This document shows positions 7,284 to 15,079 of a stretch of DNA of 64,000 bases, one piece after another; the first letter of the stretch is position 1; each line of letters opens with the position of its first letter. Under the pieces are notes generated by a model. The model saw nothing but the letters and a program-made list of their open reading frames with translations, made no database searches and was not told the DNA's origin. Origin of the DNA: Brevundimonas sp. AAP58. Lineage in GTDB: Bacteria; Pseudomonadota; Alphaproteobacteria; Caulobacterales; Caulobacteraceae. The position numbers and the translations under genes were made by a program. Location: assembly GCF_001295975.1 (NCBI RefSeq), contig NZ_LJHU01000011.1, positions 1 through 64,000 of the forward strand, written 5' to 3'.

Positions 7284-7945
7284 GCCGCGTCCTCGGCCGT
7301 GGCCAGCGCCGGTTCGCCCTCTTTGCCATAGAGACGCAGGCGCAACGCCCGCACGATCCCCGCCGTCACGCCCCAGATGTAGCGATCCTCGTGGGTCAGC
7401 GACCAGAACCAGCGCCGCACGCCGGCCGGCGTCTCCAGGTGATCCCGCCTCAGCATGGCCGGGTCCATGAGTATGTCCCACGGCACTTCGAACACCTCGG
7501 CCACCTCGTCGGGAGACGGCGTCAGCGTCGGCACACACTCCAGCCATCCGACCACCGGCGTCACGAGATAGCCCGTGCCAGTCTCATAGGCATCGGACAG
7601 GCCAAGGACTGTCACCGAAGCGAGGTCCAGCGCCACCTCTTCCCAAGCCTCCCGCAAGGCCGCCTCGACCGCCGTCTCGCCGGGGTCGAGGCGGCCACCG
7701 GGAAAAGCGATCTGGCCGGTATGGCGCGCCAGACTGTCGGCCCGGCGCGTCATGATCACCCGCGCGCCATCATCGGTGGCGACCAGAGTGATCAACACCG
7801 CCGCCGGTTTGAGCGGCCCCTCGACCCAGCGCGACGCGCCCGGGTTCAGGTCGAAGTCCGAGCGCACCGGTCCGGCCTCCAGCCGCCAATCCGACGGCGG
7901 CAAGAGGCGCTCAGCCAGCCGCTCCCTCAGCGTGTCCAGGCTCAT
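7280..7945 (-). CDS. CoA pyrophosphatase-type NUDIX hydrolase
   Basis: A 221-aa protein with a complete Nudix box: G84, E90, R98, E99, E102 and E103 in GRLDPGE..REAWEE. It is preceded by MTRRADSLARHTGQIAFPGG, which fits the NuCoA (UPF0035) signature of CoA/acyl-CoA pyrophosphatases. It probably cleaves CoA-type nucleotides into 4'-phosphopantetheine and 3',5'-ADP. The gene is coupled by 4-bp overlap to DUF1285 upstream and to cca downstream, forming a three-gene housekeeping operon. Confidence 0.87.
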   Translation of the reverse strand: MSLDTLRERLAERLLPPSDWRLEAGPVRSDFDLNPGASRWVEGPLKPAAVLITLVATDDGARVIMTRRADSLARHTGQIAFPGGRLDPGETAVEAALREAWEEVALDLASVTVLGLSDAYETGTGYLVTPVVGWLECVPTLTPSPDEVAEVFEVPWDILMDPAMLRRDHLETPAGVRRWFWSLTHEDRYIWGVTAGIVRALRLRLYGKEGEPALATAEDAA

Positions 7946-8499
7946 GCCAGGCCCGCACCCGGCGGACCGAGCGGGAACCAGACACCGCCCGATGCCACGG
8001 CCAGCCGACCGTCGCGTTCTTCCGCCATTTCGACGAGATCGTAGAAGACCGTGCGGACGATCCGTGCCTCCAGTCCTCGACGAACATGGACGCGCGGCGC
8101 GGGCTCTCCCGTCGTGGAATCGGTCTCGACCGTGACCGGGTTTTCCGGACCCGCCCGGACCTCATCGCCCACGTCCGTGGTGAAAAGCAGATCGTCGCCG
8201 TCGCGCCGCATCGTAACGGCGCGGAAGGGCAGGTCCTCGACCCGGATCTTCAGCTTCTCGGCCGGCGTGACCAGATGATAGCCGTCCGGATCGAGCCTGA
8301 GCACCGTCGAGAACAGCCGCACAAGCTCGGCCCGGCCGATGGGCGAGCCCTCATGCATCCAGGTGCCGTCGGCGCGGATGACGATGTCGATGTCGCCGCA
8401 ATGGGCCGGGTTCCACAGATGGACCGGCGGCAGGCCGCGCACCGCCTTCGCGGCCTCCGCGACCGCCACGATGCCCGTCTTGGTCTCGGCTTCGCTCAT
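7942..8499 (-). CDS. DUF1285 protein
   Basis: A 185-aa soluble protein carrying the DUF1285 hallmarks: PPVHLWNPAHCGDIDIVIRADGTW (PPVHLWNP and DIDIVIRADGTW) near the N-terminus and the YHLVTPAEKLKIRVEDLPF segment, with a mostly beta-strand pattern. The biochemical role of the family is not established. It is the first gene of the DUF1285-NUDIX-cca operon, overlapping NUDIX by 4 bp. Confidence 0.85.
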   Translation of the reverse strand: MSEAETKTGIVAVAEAAKAVRGLPPVHLWNPAHCGDIDIVIRADGTWMHEGSPIGRAELVRLFSTVLRLDPDGYHLVTPAEKLKIRVEDLPFRAVTMRRDGDDLLFTTDVGDEVRAGPENPVTVETDSTTGEPAPRVHVRRGLEARIVRTVFYDLVEMAEERDGRLAVASGGVWFPLGPPGAGLA

Positions 8500-8542
8500 G
8501 CCCCAGACTTAGGCCGCGTCGCCGCCCGGCGAAAGACCGCGA

Positions 8543-9034
8543 TCAGGCCGGACGGACCGGTCCCGCGGCCTCGGCGTGGCGGATCGGCAACCAGAGCACG
8601 CGGCGCGGGTCGGCCGGTCCGGGCATCACCGCGCTCTCAGCCATCCCGAATCCGAACCGCGAGAAATAGGGCGCATCGCCGACCAGCAGCACGCCGGCCA
8701 CGCCTTGCCGCCTGGCCTCGTCCACGCAGGCCGCGACCAGATCCGCCCCGAGGCCTTCACCCCGAATGTCTCTGGCCACCGCGATCGGGCCGAGGAACAG
8801 GGCGTCTGCCTCTCCGATCGTCACAGCCCATAGCCGCACCGACCCGACCAGACGTCCGTCCAGCCATGCGGAGAACCCGGCGACCTTCCTCGCCCGCTCA
8901 CGCAGGCGCTCGGCCGTCTTGGCGAAGCGACCAGATCCGAACGCGTCCAGCACCAGGGCCTCGACCGCGTCTGCGTCGTCAGGCGTTTCCGGCGCGATCC
9001 GGACGGCGGGCAAGGGTGCGGCGGACGCGGGCAT
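8543..9034 (-). CDS. GNAT-family N-acetyltransferase (YhbS-like)
   Basis: A 163-aa single GNAT domain. It opens with VRIAPETPDDADAVEALVLDAF, and the acetyl-CoA site is in LGPIAVARDIRGEGLGADLV (the R-x-x-G-x-G/A pyrophosphate loop). A YhbS-like tail follows: GDAPYFSRFGFGMAE. The acceptor substrate is unknown. It lies 43 bp from DUF1285 with no overlap, so it may be separately transcribed, and is divergent from the SDR gene across a 109-bp gap. Confidence 0.82.
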   Translation of the reverse strand: MPASAAPLPAVRIAPETPDDADAVEALVLDAFGSGRFAKTAERLRERARKVAGFSAWLDGRLVGSVRLWAVTIGEADALFLGPIAVARDIRGEGLGADLVAACVDEARRQGVAGVLLVGDAPYFSRFGFGMAESAVMPGPADPRRVLWLPIRHAEAAGPVRPA

Positions 9035-9143
9035 GGCGCGCGCACCTAGGGCTTTCGGCCCCCCGCATCAATCCACGATTTGTGACGCCGCTTGCTCCCG
9101 CCCGGCGAACGGGACAAGGAACGGCGAAAACGAGGAGCAGGTC

Positions 9144-9821
9144 ATGGCGAAGCGGACGGTGGTGGTGACGGGCGGACACGGCATTCTGGGCCGCGCGGTG
9201 GTCGAAGCGGCGTTGTCGGCTGGCATGAACGTCGCCCTGATCGACCATGCCGAGGGCCAGCCCTGTCCCGACGGTGCCTTCGAGGTCTCCGGCGTCGATC
9301 TGACGGATTCTCAGGCGGCAGAGGCGGCGATCGGCAAGGTCGCCGACCACTTCGGTGGCATCGACGCCCTGCTGAACATCGCGGGCGGCTTCGTCTGGCA
9401 GACGGTCGAGGACGAAAAGCCCGCCTGGGACCGCATGTTCACCCTCAACCTGACGACAGCGCTGAACACCACGCGAGCGGCCCTGCCTCACCTGAAGGCG
9501 TCGTCCGAAGGGCGCATCGTCAACGTCGGCGCGGCCGGCGCGCTCAAGGCTGCGGCCGGGATGGGAGCCTATGCCGCCTCCAAATCCGCCGTGCATCGGC
9601 TGACGGAGTCCCTGGCCGAGGAACTGAAGTCGACCTCGGTCACGGTCAACGCGGTCCTGCCCTCGATCCTGGATACGCCACAGAACCGCAAGGACATGCC
9701 CAACGCCGATCCCGCCAAGTGGGTCGCGCCGTCCGACCTGGCGGCCGTCATCCTGTTCCTGGCCTCACCGGCCAGCCGGGCCGTAACCGGGGCCCTGGTG
9801 CCCGTCACGGGCCGGGTCTGA
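9144..9821 (+). CDS. Short-chain dehydrogenase/reductase lacking the usual catalytic Ser
   Basis: A 225-aa classical SDR fold. The cofactor loop is GGHGILG (residues 10-16), followed by NIAGG at 78-82 and the active-site YAASK (Tyr143, Lys147). The usual Ser about 13 residues before Tyr is replaced within VGAAGA (residues 128-133), so the catalytic set is incomplete. The RBS GAGGAGCAG precedes the ATG. It is two bases upstream of the CitE-like gene, so the pair is probably co-transcribed. The substrate is unknown; quinonoid-pterin-reductase-like or structural roles are possible because such SDRs also lack the Ser. Confidence 0.8.
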   Translation: MAKRTVVVTGGHGILGRAVVEAALSAGMNVALIDHAEGQPCPDGAFEVSGVDLTDSQAAEAAIGKVADHFGGIDALLNIAGGFVWQTVEDEKPAWDRMFTLNLTTALNTTRAALPHLKASSEGRIVNVGAAGALKAAAGMGAYAASKSAVHRLTESLAEELKSTSVTVNAVLPSILDTPQNRKDMPNADPAKWVAPSDLAAVILFLASPASRAVTGALVPVTGRV

Positions 9822-9823
9822 CG

Positions 9824-10657
9824 ATGGACCTGGTCCGCAGCCTGCTGTTTCTGCCCGCCTCCAACGCCCGGGCGGTCGAGAAGGCGCGGACGCTGAACGC
9901 CGACGTCGTGGTGCTGGACCTCGAGGACGCGGTCGCGCCCGAGTCCAAGACTGACGCGCGCCGGGCGGCGGTCGAGGCGGTCCGCGCGGGCGGGTTTCCT
10001 CGCAGGATCGCCGTCCGCGTCAATGCGCTGGGGACAGCGTGGAGCGAAGACGATCTCGCCGCGCTCGCCGACCTGTCGCTGGATTTCGTCGTCGCTCCCA
10101 AGGTCGAAGAGCCGGGCGTGGTCGACGCCTACGGCGCGCGCATGGCCGAGGGAACGCGCCTCATCGCCATGATCGAGACGCCAAGAGCGCTCATGGCGCT
10201 GCCGGCTATCGCCTGGGCGGGCGAGCCCCTGGCGGGGCTGATGTTGGGGGTCAACGACCTGGCCAAGGCCCTGGGGACCGGCCCGTCTCCGGACCGGGAA
10301 CCGCTCAAGTCCTGGCTGGCGGCAACGGTCGCGGCGGCACGCGCTCACGGCCTGTTCGCCATCGACGGCGTCTTCAATCGCCTGGATGATCCCGACGGCC
10401 TCGCCGCCGAATGCGGACAGGGCCGCCTCTATGGCTTTGACGGAAAGAGCCTGATCCACCCCAATCAGATCGACGCCGCCCACGCGGCCTTTTCCCCGAC
10501 CCCGGCGGAGATCGCCGAAGCGGAAGCGGTCGTCGCCGCCTTCGCGGCGGCTGATGCCGAGGGCAAGGGCGCGATCCGCCTGGGCGGCACCATGGTCGAG
10601 CGTCTGCATCTGGATCAGGCCTGCGCCCTGCTGGACCGCGCGGCGGCCTGTCGATAG
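9824..10657 (+). CDS. HpcH/HpaI aldolase / CitE-like CoA lyase
   Basis: A 277-aa TIM-barrel lyase of the CitE/malyl-CoA lyase family. Motifs are LLFLPASNARAVEKA at the N-terminus, VLDLEDAVAPESK (metal-binding Glu/Asp), IAMIETPRALM, MLGVNDLAKAL and YGFDGKSLIHPNQID. It is shorter than true malyl-CoA lyases (about 310-320), so stand-alone CitE/citramalyl-CoA lyase-type activity is likelier. The start lies 2 bp after the SDR stop. Expected reaction: reversible C-C cleavage of a 3-hydroxyacyl-CoA. The exact substrate is not decidable here. Confidence 0.82.
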   Translation: MDLVRSLLFLPASNARAVEKARTLNADVVVLDLEDAVAPESKTDARRAAVEAVRAGGFPRRIAVRVNALGTAWSEDDLAALADLSLDFVVAPKVEEPGVVDAYGARMAEGTRLIAMIETPRALMALPAIAWAGEPLAGLMLGVNDLAKALGTGPSPDREPLKSWLAATVAAARAHGLFAIDGVFNRLDDPDGLAAECGQGRLYGFDGKSLIHPNQIDAAHAAFSPTPAEIAEAEAVVAAFAAADAEGKGAIRLGGTMVERLHLDQACALLDRAAACR

Positions 10658-10695
10658 AGGCTGTCAGCCTGAACCGCGCGGCGAAAGCGTCCCGA

Positions 10696-12747
10696 TTGCC
10701 TCCCTCTCCCTCCAAACGCCGCGCCTGGGTCTGTTCTCCCGGCATCTGGAAGGTGCCGTTCCTGCGCACCTTCCTCGATGACTTCGACCTGCACGCCAGC
10801 CCGACGAGGACCGTCGATGCCGTCCTGGGTTGGGGGCTGAAGCCGACGTCCGAGGCCGGGCGGCGTCGCGCGGATCGCGAGGGTCTGCCCTACATCGCGC
10901 TAGAAGACGGCTTTCTGCGCTCGATCGGCCTGGGCGAAAGCGGCGCGGCGACCCTCAGCCTGATCGTCGATGACCTCGGCATCTACTATGATGCCACACG
11001 ACCCTCGCGGCTGGAACACCTCATCCAGTCGGCCGACGTCTGGTGCGATGACGCGATGATGGCCCGGTCGCGACGCCTGATCGATCGGATCGTGGCCACG
11101 GGTCTGTCCAAGACCAATATGGGCGGGCCCTTGGACCCTTCCGTTCTGCGCCCCGGCCGCCGGATCCTGCTGGTCGATCAGACCGCCGGCGACGCCTCGA
11201 TCGCCTGTGGTCTGGCCAGCGACGAGAGCTATGTCCGAATGGTTCGGACCGCGCGCGCCGAGCATCCCGGTGCCCAGTTCATCGTGAAGCGCCACCCCGC
11301 CGTCGCCGCCGGGCGCAAGAAGGGCTGCATCCCGGAGAGCGAGTTGCAGGGCGTCACCCTGATCGACACCGATGTCCGCCCCGCCGACCTGCTGTCAGCC
11401 GTTGACGAAGTCTGGTGCGTCACCTCGGCCCTCGGCTTCGAGGCCCTGCTGCGCGGACTGACCGTCCGGTGTTTCGGCGCGCCCTTCTATTCGGGATGGG
11501 GGCTGACGACCGACGAGGTCCAGACCGGGCGCCGGGGCGTGGCGCGCGATGTCGAGACGCTCGCCGCCGCCGCTTTGATCGCCTATCCGCGCTACGTCGA
11601 TCCCTTGACCGGCGAACGCTGCGAGGTCGAGACGGCGGTCGATCGCCTCATCACCCTGCGCGTCAGGGCCGAGCGTCTGGCGGCGGACTGGTCCGCCGTC
11701 GGCTTCGCCCCGGCCAAGAAGCCCCAGGTCCGTCGCCTGCTGAACGGACCCAAGACCCGGCTGAAGTATTTCGCCAGTGCCTCTCGCGCGGCCGCCCACG
11801 CCGAACGCACAGGCGGCCGCCTCGTCTACTGGGCGGGCAAGGAAAGCCCTGAAATCGCGGCGGCGGCGGCGGCCACCTCTGCGCCGGTGGTCCGCATGGA
11901 GGACGGCTTCATCCGCTCGCGCGGACTGGGCTCGGACTTCTTCGGGGCGCTCAGCGTCGCGCTGGACGACCTCGGCGTCTACTACGACCCCACCGCGCCA
12001 TCCCGGCTCGAACGGCTTATCGAGGACGGTGCCCAGGACGCGGCGATGCTGGCCCGCGCCGCTAGACTCCGCGCGCGCATCGTCGAGGCAGGCCTGTCGA
12101 AATACAATCTCGCCGCGGGACCGACCCGGCCCGACTGGCCCGCCGACCGGATGAAGCTGCTGGTCGTCGGACAGGTCGAGAACGACAAATCCATTCTCAA
12201 GGGCTGCGGGGACATCCGCACCAACTCCGGTCTGGTCGAGGCGGCGCGGGCCGACTTCCCAAACGCCTTCCTGATCTATCGCAACCATCCCGACGTGATG
12301 AGTGGCAACCGTCCCGGTCGTCTGGACGCCCACGCGATGACTGCCGTCGACGCCGTCGCCGACGACCTCGATATCATCGACTGTCTGGAGGCCTGCGATA
12401 CGCTCGCCACCCTGACGTCGCTGTCGGGTTTCGAGGCTCTGCTGCGGGGCAAGGCCGTGGCCACCTATGGCCGCCCCTTCTATGGCGGCTGGGGCCTGAC
12501 GACCGACCGGATGAGCTTCGAACGCCGCACGCGCCGGGCCAGCCTGGATGCCCTCGTCGCCGCCGCCCTGATCCAGTATCCGATCTACATCTCGCCCGAG
12601 GGCTGGCCCTGCGAGGCCGAAGACCTGGTCGAGCGCCTGATCCGGGAACGGGACACCCCGGCCCCGCCGCCGCCCTCGAACCAGATCGCCCGCTGGTGGA
12701 AGGGCATCAACGCCAGTCTCGACCGGCGTCCGCCGCCGTCCTATTGA
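10696..12747 (+). CDS. KpsC-type capsule polysaccharide Kdo transferase (tandem domains)
   Basis: A 683-aa protein with two tandem capsule-synthesis domains, roughly residues 10-320 and 345-665. Paired motifs show the internal duplication: LEDGFLRSIGLGESGA versus MEDGFIRSRGLGSDF, and CFGAPFYSGWGLTTDE versus TYGRPFYGGWGLTTDR. This matches KpsC/LipA-type beta-Kdo transferases, which build the Kdo linker on a lipid anchor for capsule export. The start appears to be TTG (10696); the next in-frame candidates would remove conserved sequence. No other capsule genes flank it, so the export genes must be elsewhere. Confidence 0.83.
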   Translation: MPPSPSKRRAWVCSPGIWKVPFLRTFLDDFDLHASPTRTVDAVLGWGLKPTSEAGRRRADREGLPYIALEDGFLRSIGLGESGAATLSLIVDDLGIYYDATRPSRLEHLIQSADVWCDDAMMARSRRLIDRIVATGLSKTNMGGPLDPSVLRPGRRILLVDQTAGDASIACGLASDESYVRMVRTARAEHPGAQFIVKRHPAVAAGRKKGCIPESELQGVTLIDTDVRPADLLSAVDEVWCVTSALGFEALLRGLTVRCFGAPFYSGWGLTTDEVQTGRRGVARDVETLAAAALIAYPRYVDPLTGERCEVETAVDRLITLRVRAERLAADWSAVGFAPAKKPQVRRLLNGPKTRLKYFASASRAAAHAERTGGRLVYWAGKESPEIAAAAAATSAPVVRMEDGFIRSRGLGSDFFGALSVALDDLGVYYDPTAPSRLERLIEDGAQDAAMLARAARLRARIVEAGLSKYNLAAGPTRPDWPADRMKLLVVGQVENDKSILKGCGDIRTNSGLVEAARADFPNAFLIYRNHPDVMSGNRPGRLDAHAMTAVDAVADDLDIIDCLEACDTLATLTSLSGFEALLRGKAVATYGRPFYGGWGLTTDRMSFERRTRRASLDALVAAALIQYPIYISPEGWPCEAEDLVERLIRERDTPAPPPPSNQIARWWKGINASLDRRPPPSY

Positions 12748-12759
12748 GACCTGAAACCA

Positions 12760-12799
12760 GAGGGATATCGTCCCTCGAGCAGCGCGGCTCCGCGAGCCG
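12760..12799. repeat. Two short hairpins between kpsC-like and fabH-like genes
   Basis: GAGGGA/TCCCTC (12760-12776, 5-nt loop) is followed by CGGCT/AGCCG (12785-12799, 5-nt loop). They sit just before the RBS of the next gene and have no T-run, so they could be a 3' processing or attenuation structure rather than an intrinsic terminator. Confidence 0.4.
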
Positions 12800-12817
12800 A
12801 GCGATAGGGACACCAAC

Positions 12818-13975
12818 TTGCCTCACGCCGTGATCGCCGCCACCGGCCTGTTCACCCCCGAGCAGTCCATCTCCAACGAAGAACTGGTCGCCGCCTACAA
12901 CGCCTGGGCCGAGCGGTGGAACGCCGACCACGCGCTCCAGATCGCCGAGGGCGACGTCGCGGCGCTGACCCCCTCCTCGGTCGAGTTCATCGAGAAGGCG
13001 TCCGGCATCAAGAGCCGCTTCGTGCTGGACAAGACCGGCATCCTCGACCCCGCGCGCATGGCGCCGCACATCGCCGAGCGCTCCAATGACGACCTGTCCA
13101 TCATGGCCGAGATGGCCGTGAAGGCAGCGCGGCAGGCCATCGAGGCCTGGGGCAAGCCAGTCTCGGAGATCGGTGCGGTGCTATGCGCCGCCTCCAACAT
13201 GCCCCGCCCCTACCCGGCGCTGGCTGTCGAGATTCAGCAGGCGCTGGGCATCGACGGCTTCGGCTTCGACATGAACGTGGCGTGCTCCTCGGCCACTTTC
13301 GGCATCAAGACGGCGGCGGACTTCATCGCCTCGGGCTCGACCAGGGCGGTGCTGATGGTGAACCCCGAGGTCTGCTCGGCCCACCTGAACTTCAAGGACC
13401 GCGACAGTCATTTCATCTTCGGCGACGTGGCCACCGCCGTGATCGTCGAGAGCGCGGAGACCGCCGGTCCGGGTGGCTGGGACATCCTGGGCACGCGGTT
13501 GAAGACGGTGTTCTCGAACAACATCCGCAACAACTTCGGCTTCCTGAACCGCTGGGCCCTGCCGACGGATAAGGCCGGTGCACCGATCTCAGCGTCGAAG
13601 GACGGCCCGCAGGACGACAAGCTGTTCATCCAGCAGGGCCGCAAGGTGTTCAAGGACGTGGTGCCACTGGTCTCGGACATGATCATCGACCATGCCGCCG
13701 ATCTCGGGATCGACCCGACGGGCCTGAAGCGCCTCTGGCTGCACCAGGCCAACATCAACATGAACCAGATGATCGGCAGGAAGGTCCTTGGCCGCGATCC
13801 GTCAGAGGCCGAGAACGTCATCATCCTTGACGAGTACGCCAACACCTCCTCGGCGGGATCGATCATCGCCTTTCATCTGCACAACGACGGCTTCGCGTCG
13901 GGCGAAACGGGCCTGATCTGCAGTTTCGGCGCGGGGTATTCCGCCGGCACGGTGTTCGTCAGGAAACGCGGCTGA
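12818..13975 (+). CDS. Beta-ketoacyl-ACP synthase III (FabH-like)
   Basis: A 385-aa KAS III-type thiolase-fold enzyme. The catalytic triad is visible: Cys156 in NVACSSATF, His309 in LWLHQANIN and Asn342 in EYANTSSAG. It is longer than E. coli FabH (317 aa) because of insertions around residues 25-60 and 230-270, so it belongs to an extended FabH-like group. It condenses an acyl-CoA with malonyl-ACP; the primer is unknown. TTG start at 12818 with the upstream RBS GATAGGGA. Confidence 0.85.
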   Translation: MPHAVIAATGLFTPEQSISNEELVAAYNAWAERWNADHALQIAEGDVAALTPSSVEFIEKASGIKSRFVLDKTGILDPARMAPHIAERSNDDLSIMAEMAVKAARQAIEAWGKPVSEIGAVLCAASNMPRPYPALAVEIQQALGIDGFGFDMNVACSSATFGIKTAADFIASGSTRAVLMVNPEVCSAHLNFKDRDSHFIFGDVATAVIVESAETAGPGGWDILGTRLKTVFSNNIRNNFGFLNRWALPTDKAGAPISASKDGPQDDKLFIQQGRKVFKDVVPLVSDMIIDHAADLGIDPTGLKRLWLHQANINMNQMIGRKVLGRDPSEAENVIILDEYANTSSAGSIIAFHLHNDGFASGETGLICSFGAGYSAGTVFVRKRG

Positions 13976-14076
13976 TCACGAAGGAATGAGCCACATAACA
14001 CCGGCTTAGCTTGCGCCTGACAGGCGAGTGCGTTCATCTAGGGGCTCACCGACACCGATTGGCACGGAGAGTCCGG

Positions 14077-14334
14077 ATGAGCCCAACCAAGCAACCGACG
14101 ATCCTCGAGGCGCTGGCCCGTGATGCGGCCCTCGTCCTCAAATCCCTGGGCGGTGCCGCCCATGAGAGTACGGTCATCGATTGTGTGGCGGCGCTCAGAC
14201 GGCAGCGGGGCGAACCTGTGAACCCCGATCTCGGCCGTCTGATCGTGGAAGCCTTTCAGCGGTATTCGGAATGGTTCGCCCGGCCCTTCGGTGAAGGCTC
14301 CAAGCGCTGGGCGCTGATCGCCGAGCCCGCCTGA
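14077..14334 (+). CDS. Conserved-looking 85-aa soluble protein of unknown function
   Basis: Starts MSPTKQPTILEALARD after the RBS GGAGAG. It is predicted mostly helical, with a pattern (ILEALARDAALVLKSLGG, then a C-terminal RWALIAEPA) suggesting a small winged-helix or nucleoprotein-like fold, but I recognise no family. Monocistronic: a hairpin at 14337-14363 follows the stop directly, and it converges on the outer-membrane protein gene. Confidence 0.6.
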   Translation: MSPTKQPTILEALARDAALVLKSLGGAAHESTVIDCVAALRRQRGEPVNPDLGRLIVEAFQRYSEWFARPFGEGSKRWALIAEPA

Positions 14335-14336
14335 GG

Positions 14337-14363
14337 CCTCCCCGCCGCGATGCGACGGGGAGG
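14337..14363. terminator. Bidirectional terminator-like hairpin
   Basis: Perfect 8-bp arms CCTCCCCG (14337-14344) and CGGGGAGG (14356-14363) with an 11-nt loop fill the 40-bp gap between two convergent genes. No strong T-run follows on either strand. Confidence 0.5.
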
Positions 14364-14374
14364 ATACGCAGTGT

Positions 14375-14905
14375 TTAGAACCGACGCACGTAGCTCACGC
14401 CGTAGGTGTCGACCTCACCACCGTTGTCGTCGGTGAAGTCACGACGGGTCCAGTCAGCGCGGATGCCGTTGTTGGCGTCGAAGAAGTAGTTGCCGCCGAC
14501 GCCGTAGTTGACGCTTTCGCCGTCTTCTTCGGCCTGGAAGCCGGCCACCTCGGCCTTGATCGAGGTCGTGCCGTAGCCGACGCGTCCGAACAGCTCGAAG
14601 TTCGGAGCCAGGGGCAGGATGCCCACGGCATAGGCGGCGGCGTCATAGTCCTGCTCCACCGAGCCGGTCACGCCGCCGAACGTCACGTCGTCGTCCACGA
14701 TGCCGATCGAGGCTTCACCCTCGAAGGCGAAGTTCGGCGACACCTTCGCGCCGATGCGGCCCGTCAGGGCACCCAAATCGGCACCCTCGGCGTCGAGCGC
14801 CGTATAGCCGGCGGTGCCGTACCACTGCGGCTGGGAAAAGCTCTGCGCCGCGGCGGGCAGAGCGAACAAAGACACGGCGGCGGTCGCGAGAAGAATGTTA
14901 CGCAT
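14375..14905 (-). CDS. Outer-membrane beta-barrel protein
   Basis: A 176-aa protein. The signal peptide MRNILLATAAVSLFALPAAA ends at about residue 20. Alternating amphipathic beta-strands follow, e.g. WYGTAGYTALDA, LTGRIGAKVSPNFAFEGE, FELFGRVGYGTTSIKAEV and YGVGGNYFFDANNGIRADWTR (split here for length). The C-terminal residue is Phe (VSYVRRF), the BAM recognition signature. This fits a small OmpA/OmpW-like eight-stranded barrel. No periplasmic OmpA domain is present. The 174-bp gap upstream (14906-15079) contains no recognisable gene. Confidence 0.85.
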   Translation of the reverse strand: MRNILLATAAVSLFALPAAAQSFSQPQWYGTAGYTALDAEGADLGALTGRIGAKVSPNFAFEGEASIGIVDDDVTFGGVTGSVEQDYDAAAYAVGILPLAPNFELFGRVGYGTTSIKAEVAGFQAEEDGESVNYGVGGNYFFDANNGIRADWTRRDFTDDNGGEVDTYGVSYVRRF

Positions 14906-15079
14906 TGTTTCTTTTAACTCCTAGATGCGGGACTGCTCGTCCCGGCCCCATCCAGCGGAGTCTCAAGTCGTAGCGCGCCGTGGCCGTTCCAAGGCCCTTC
15001 GATTGCAAAACCGTAACTGTGGGATCGCGAGCACAGACGACGTTATACTTGACGTCTTCTTGCCATTTTCAGGCCTCGA

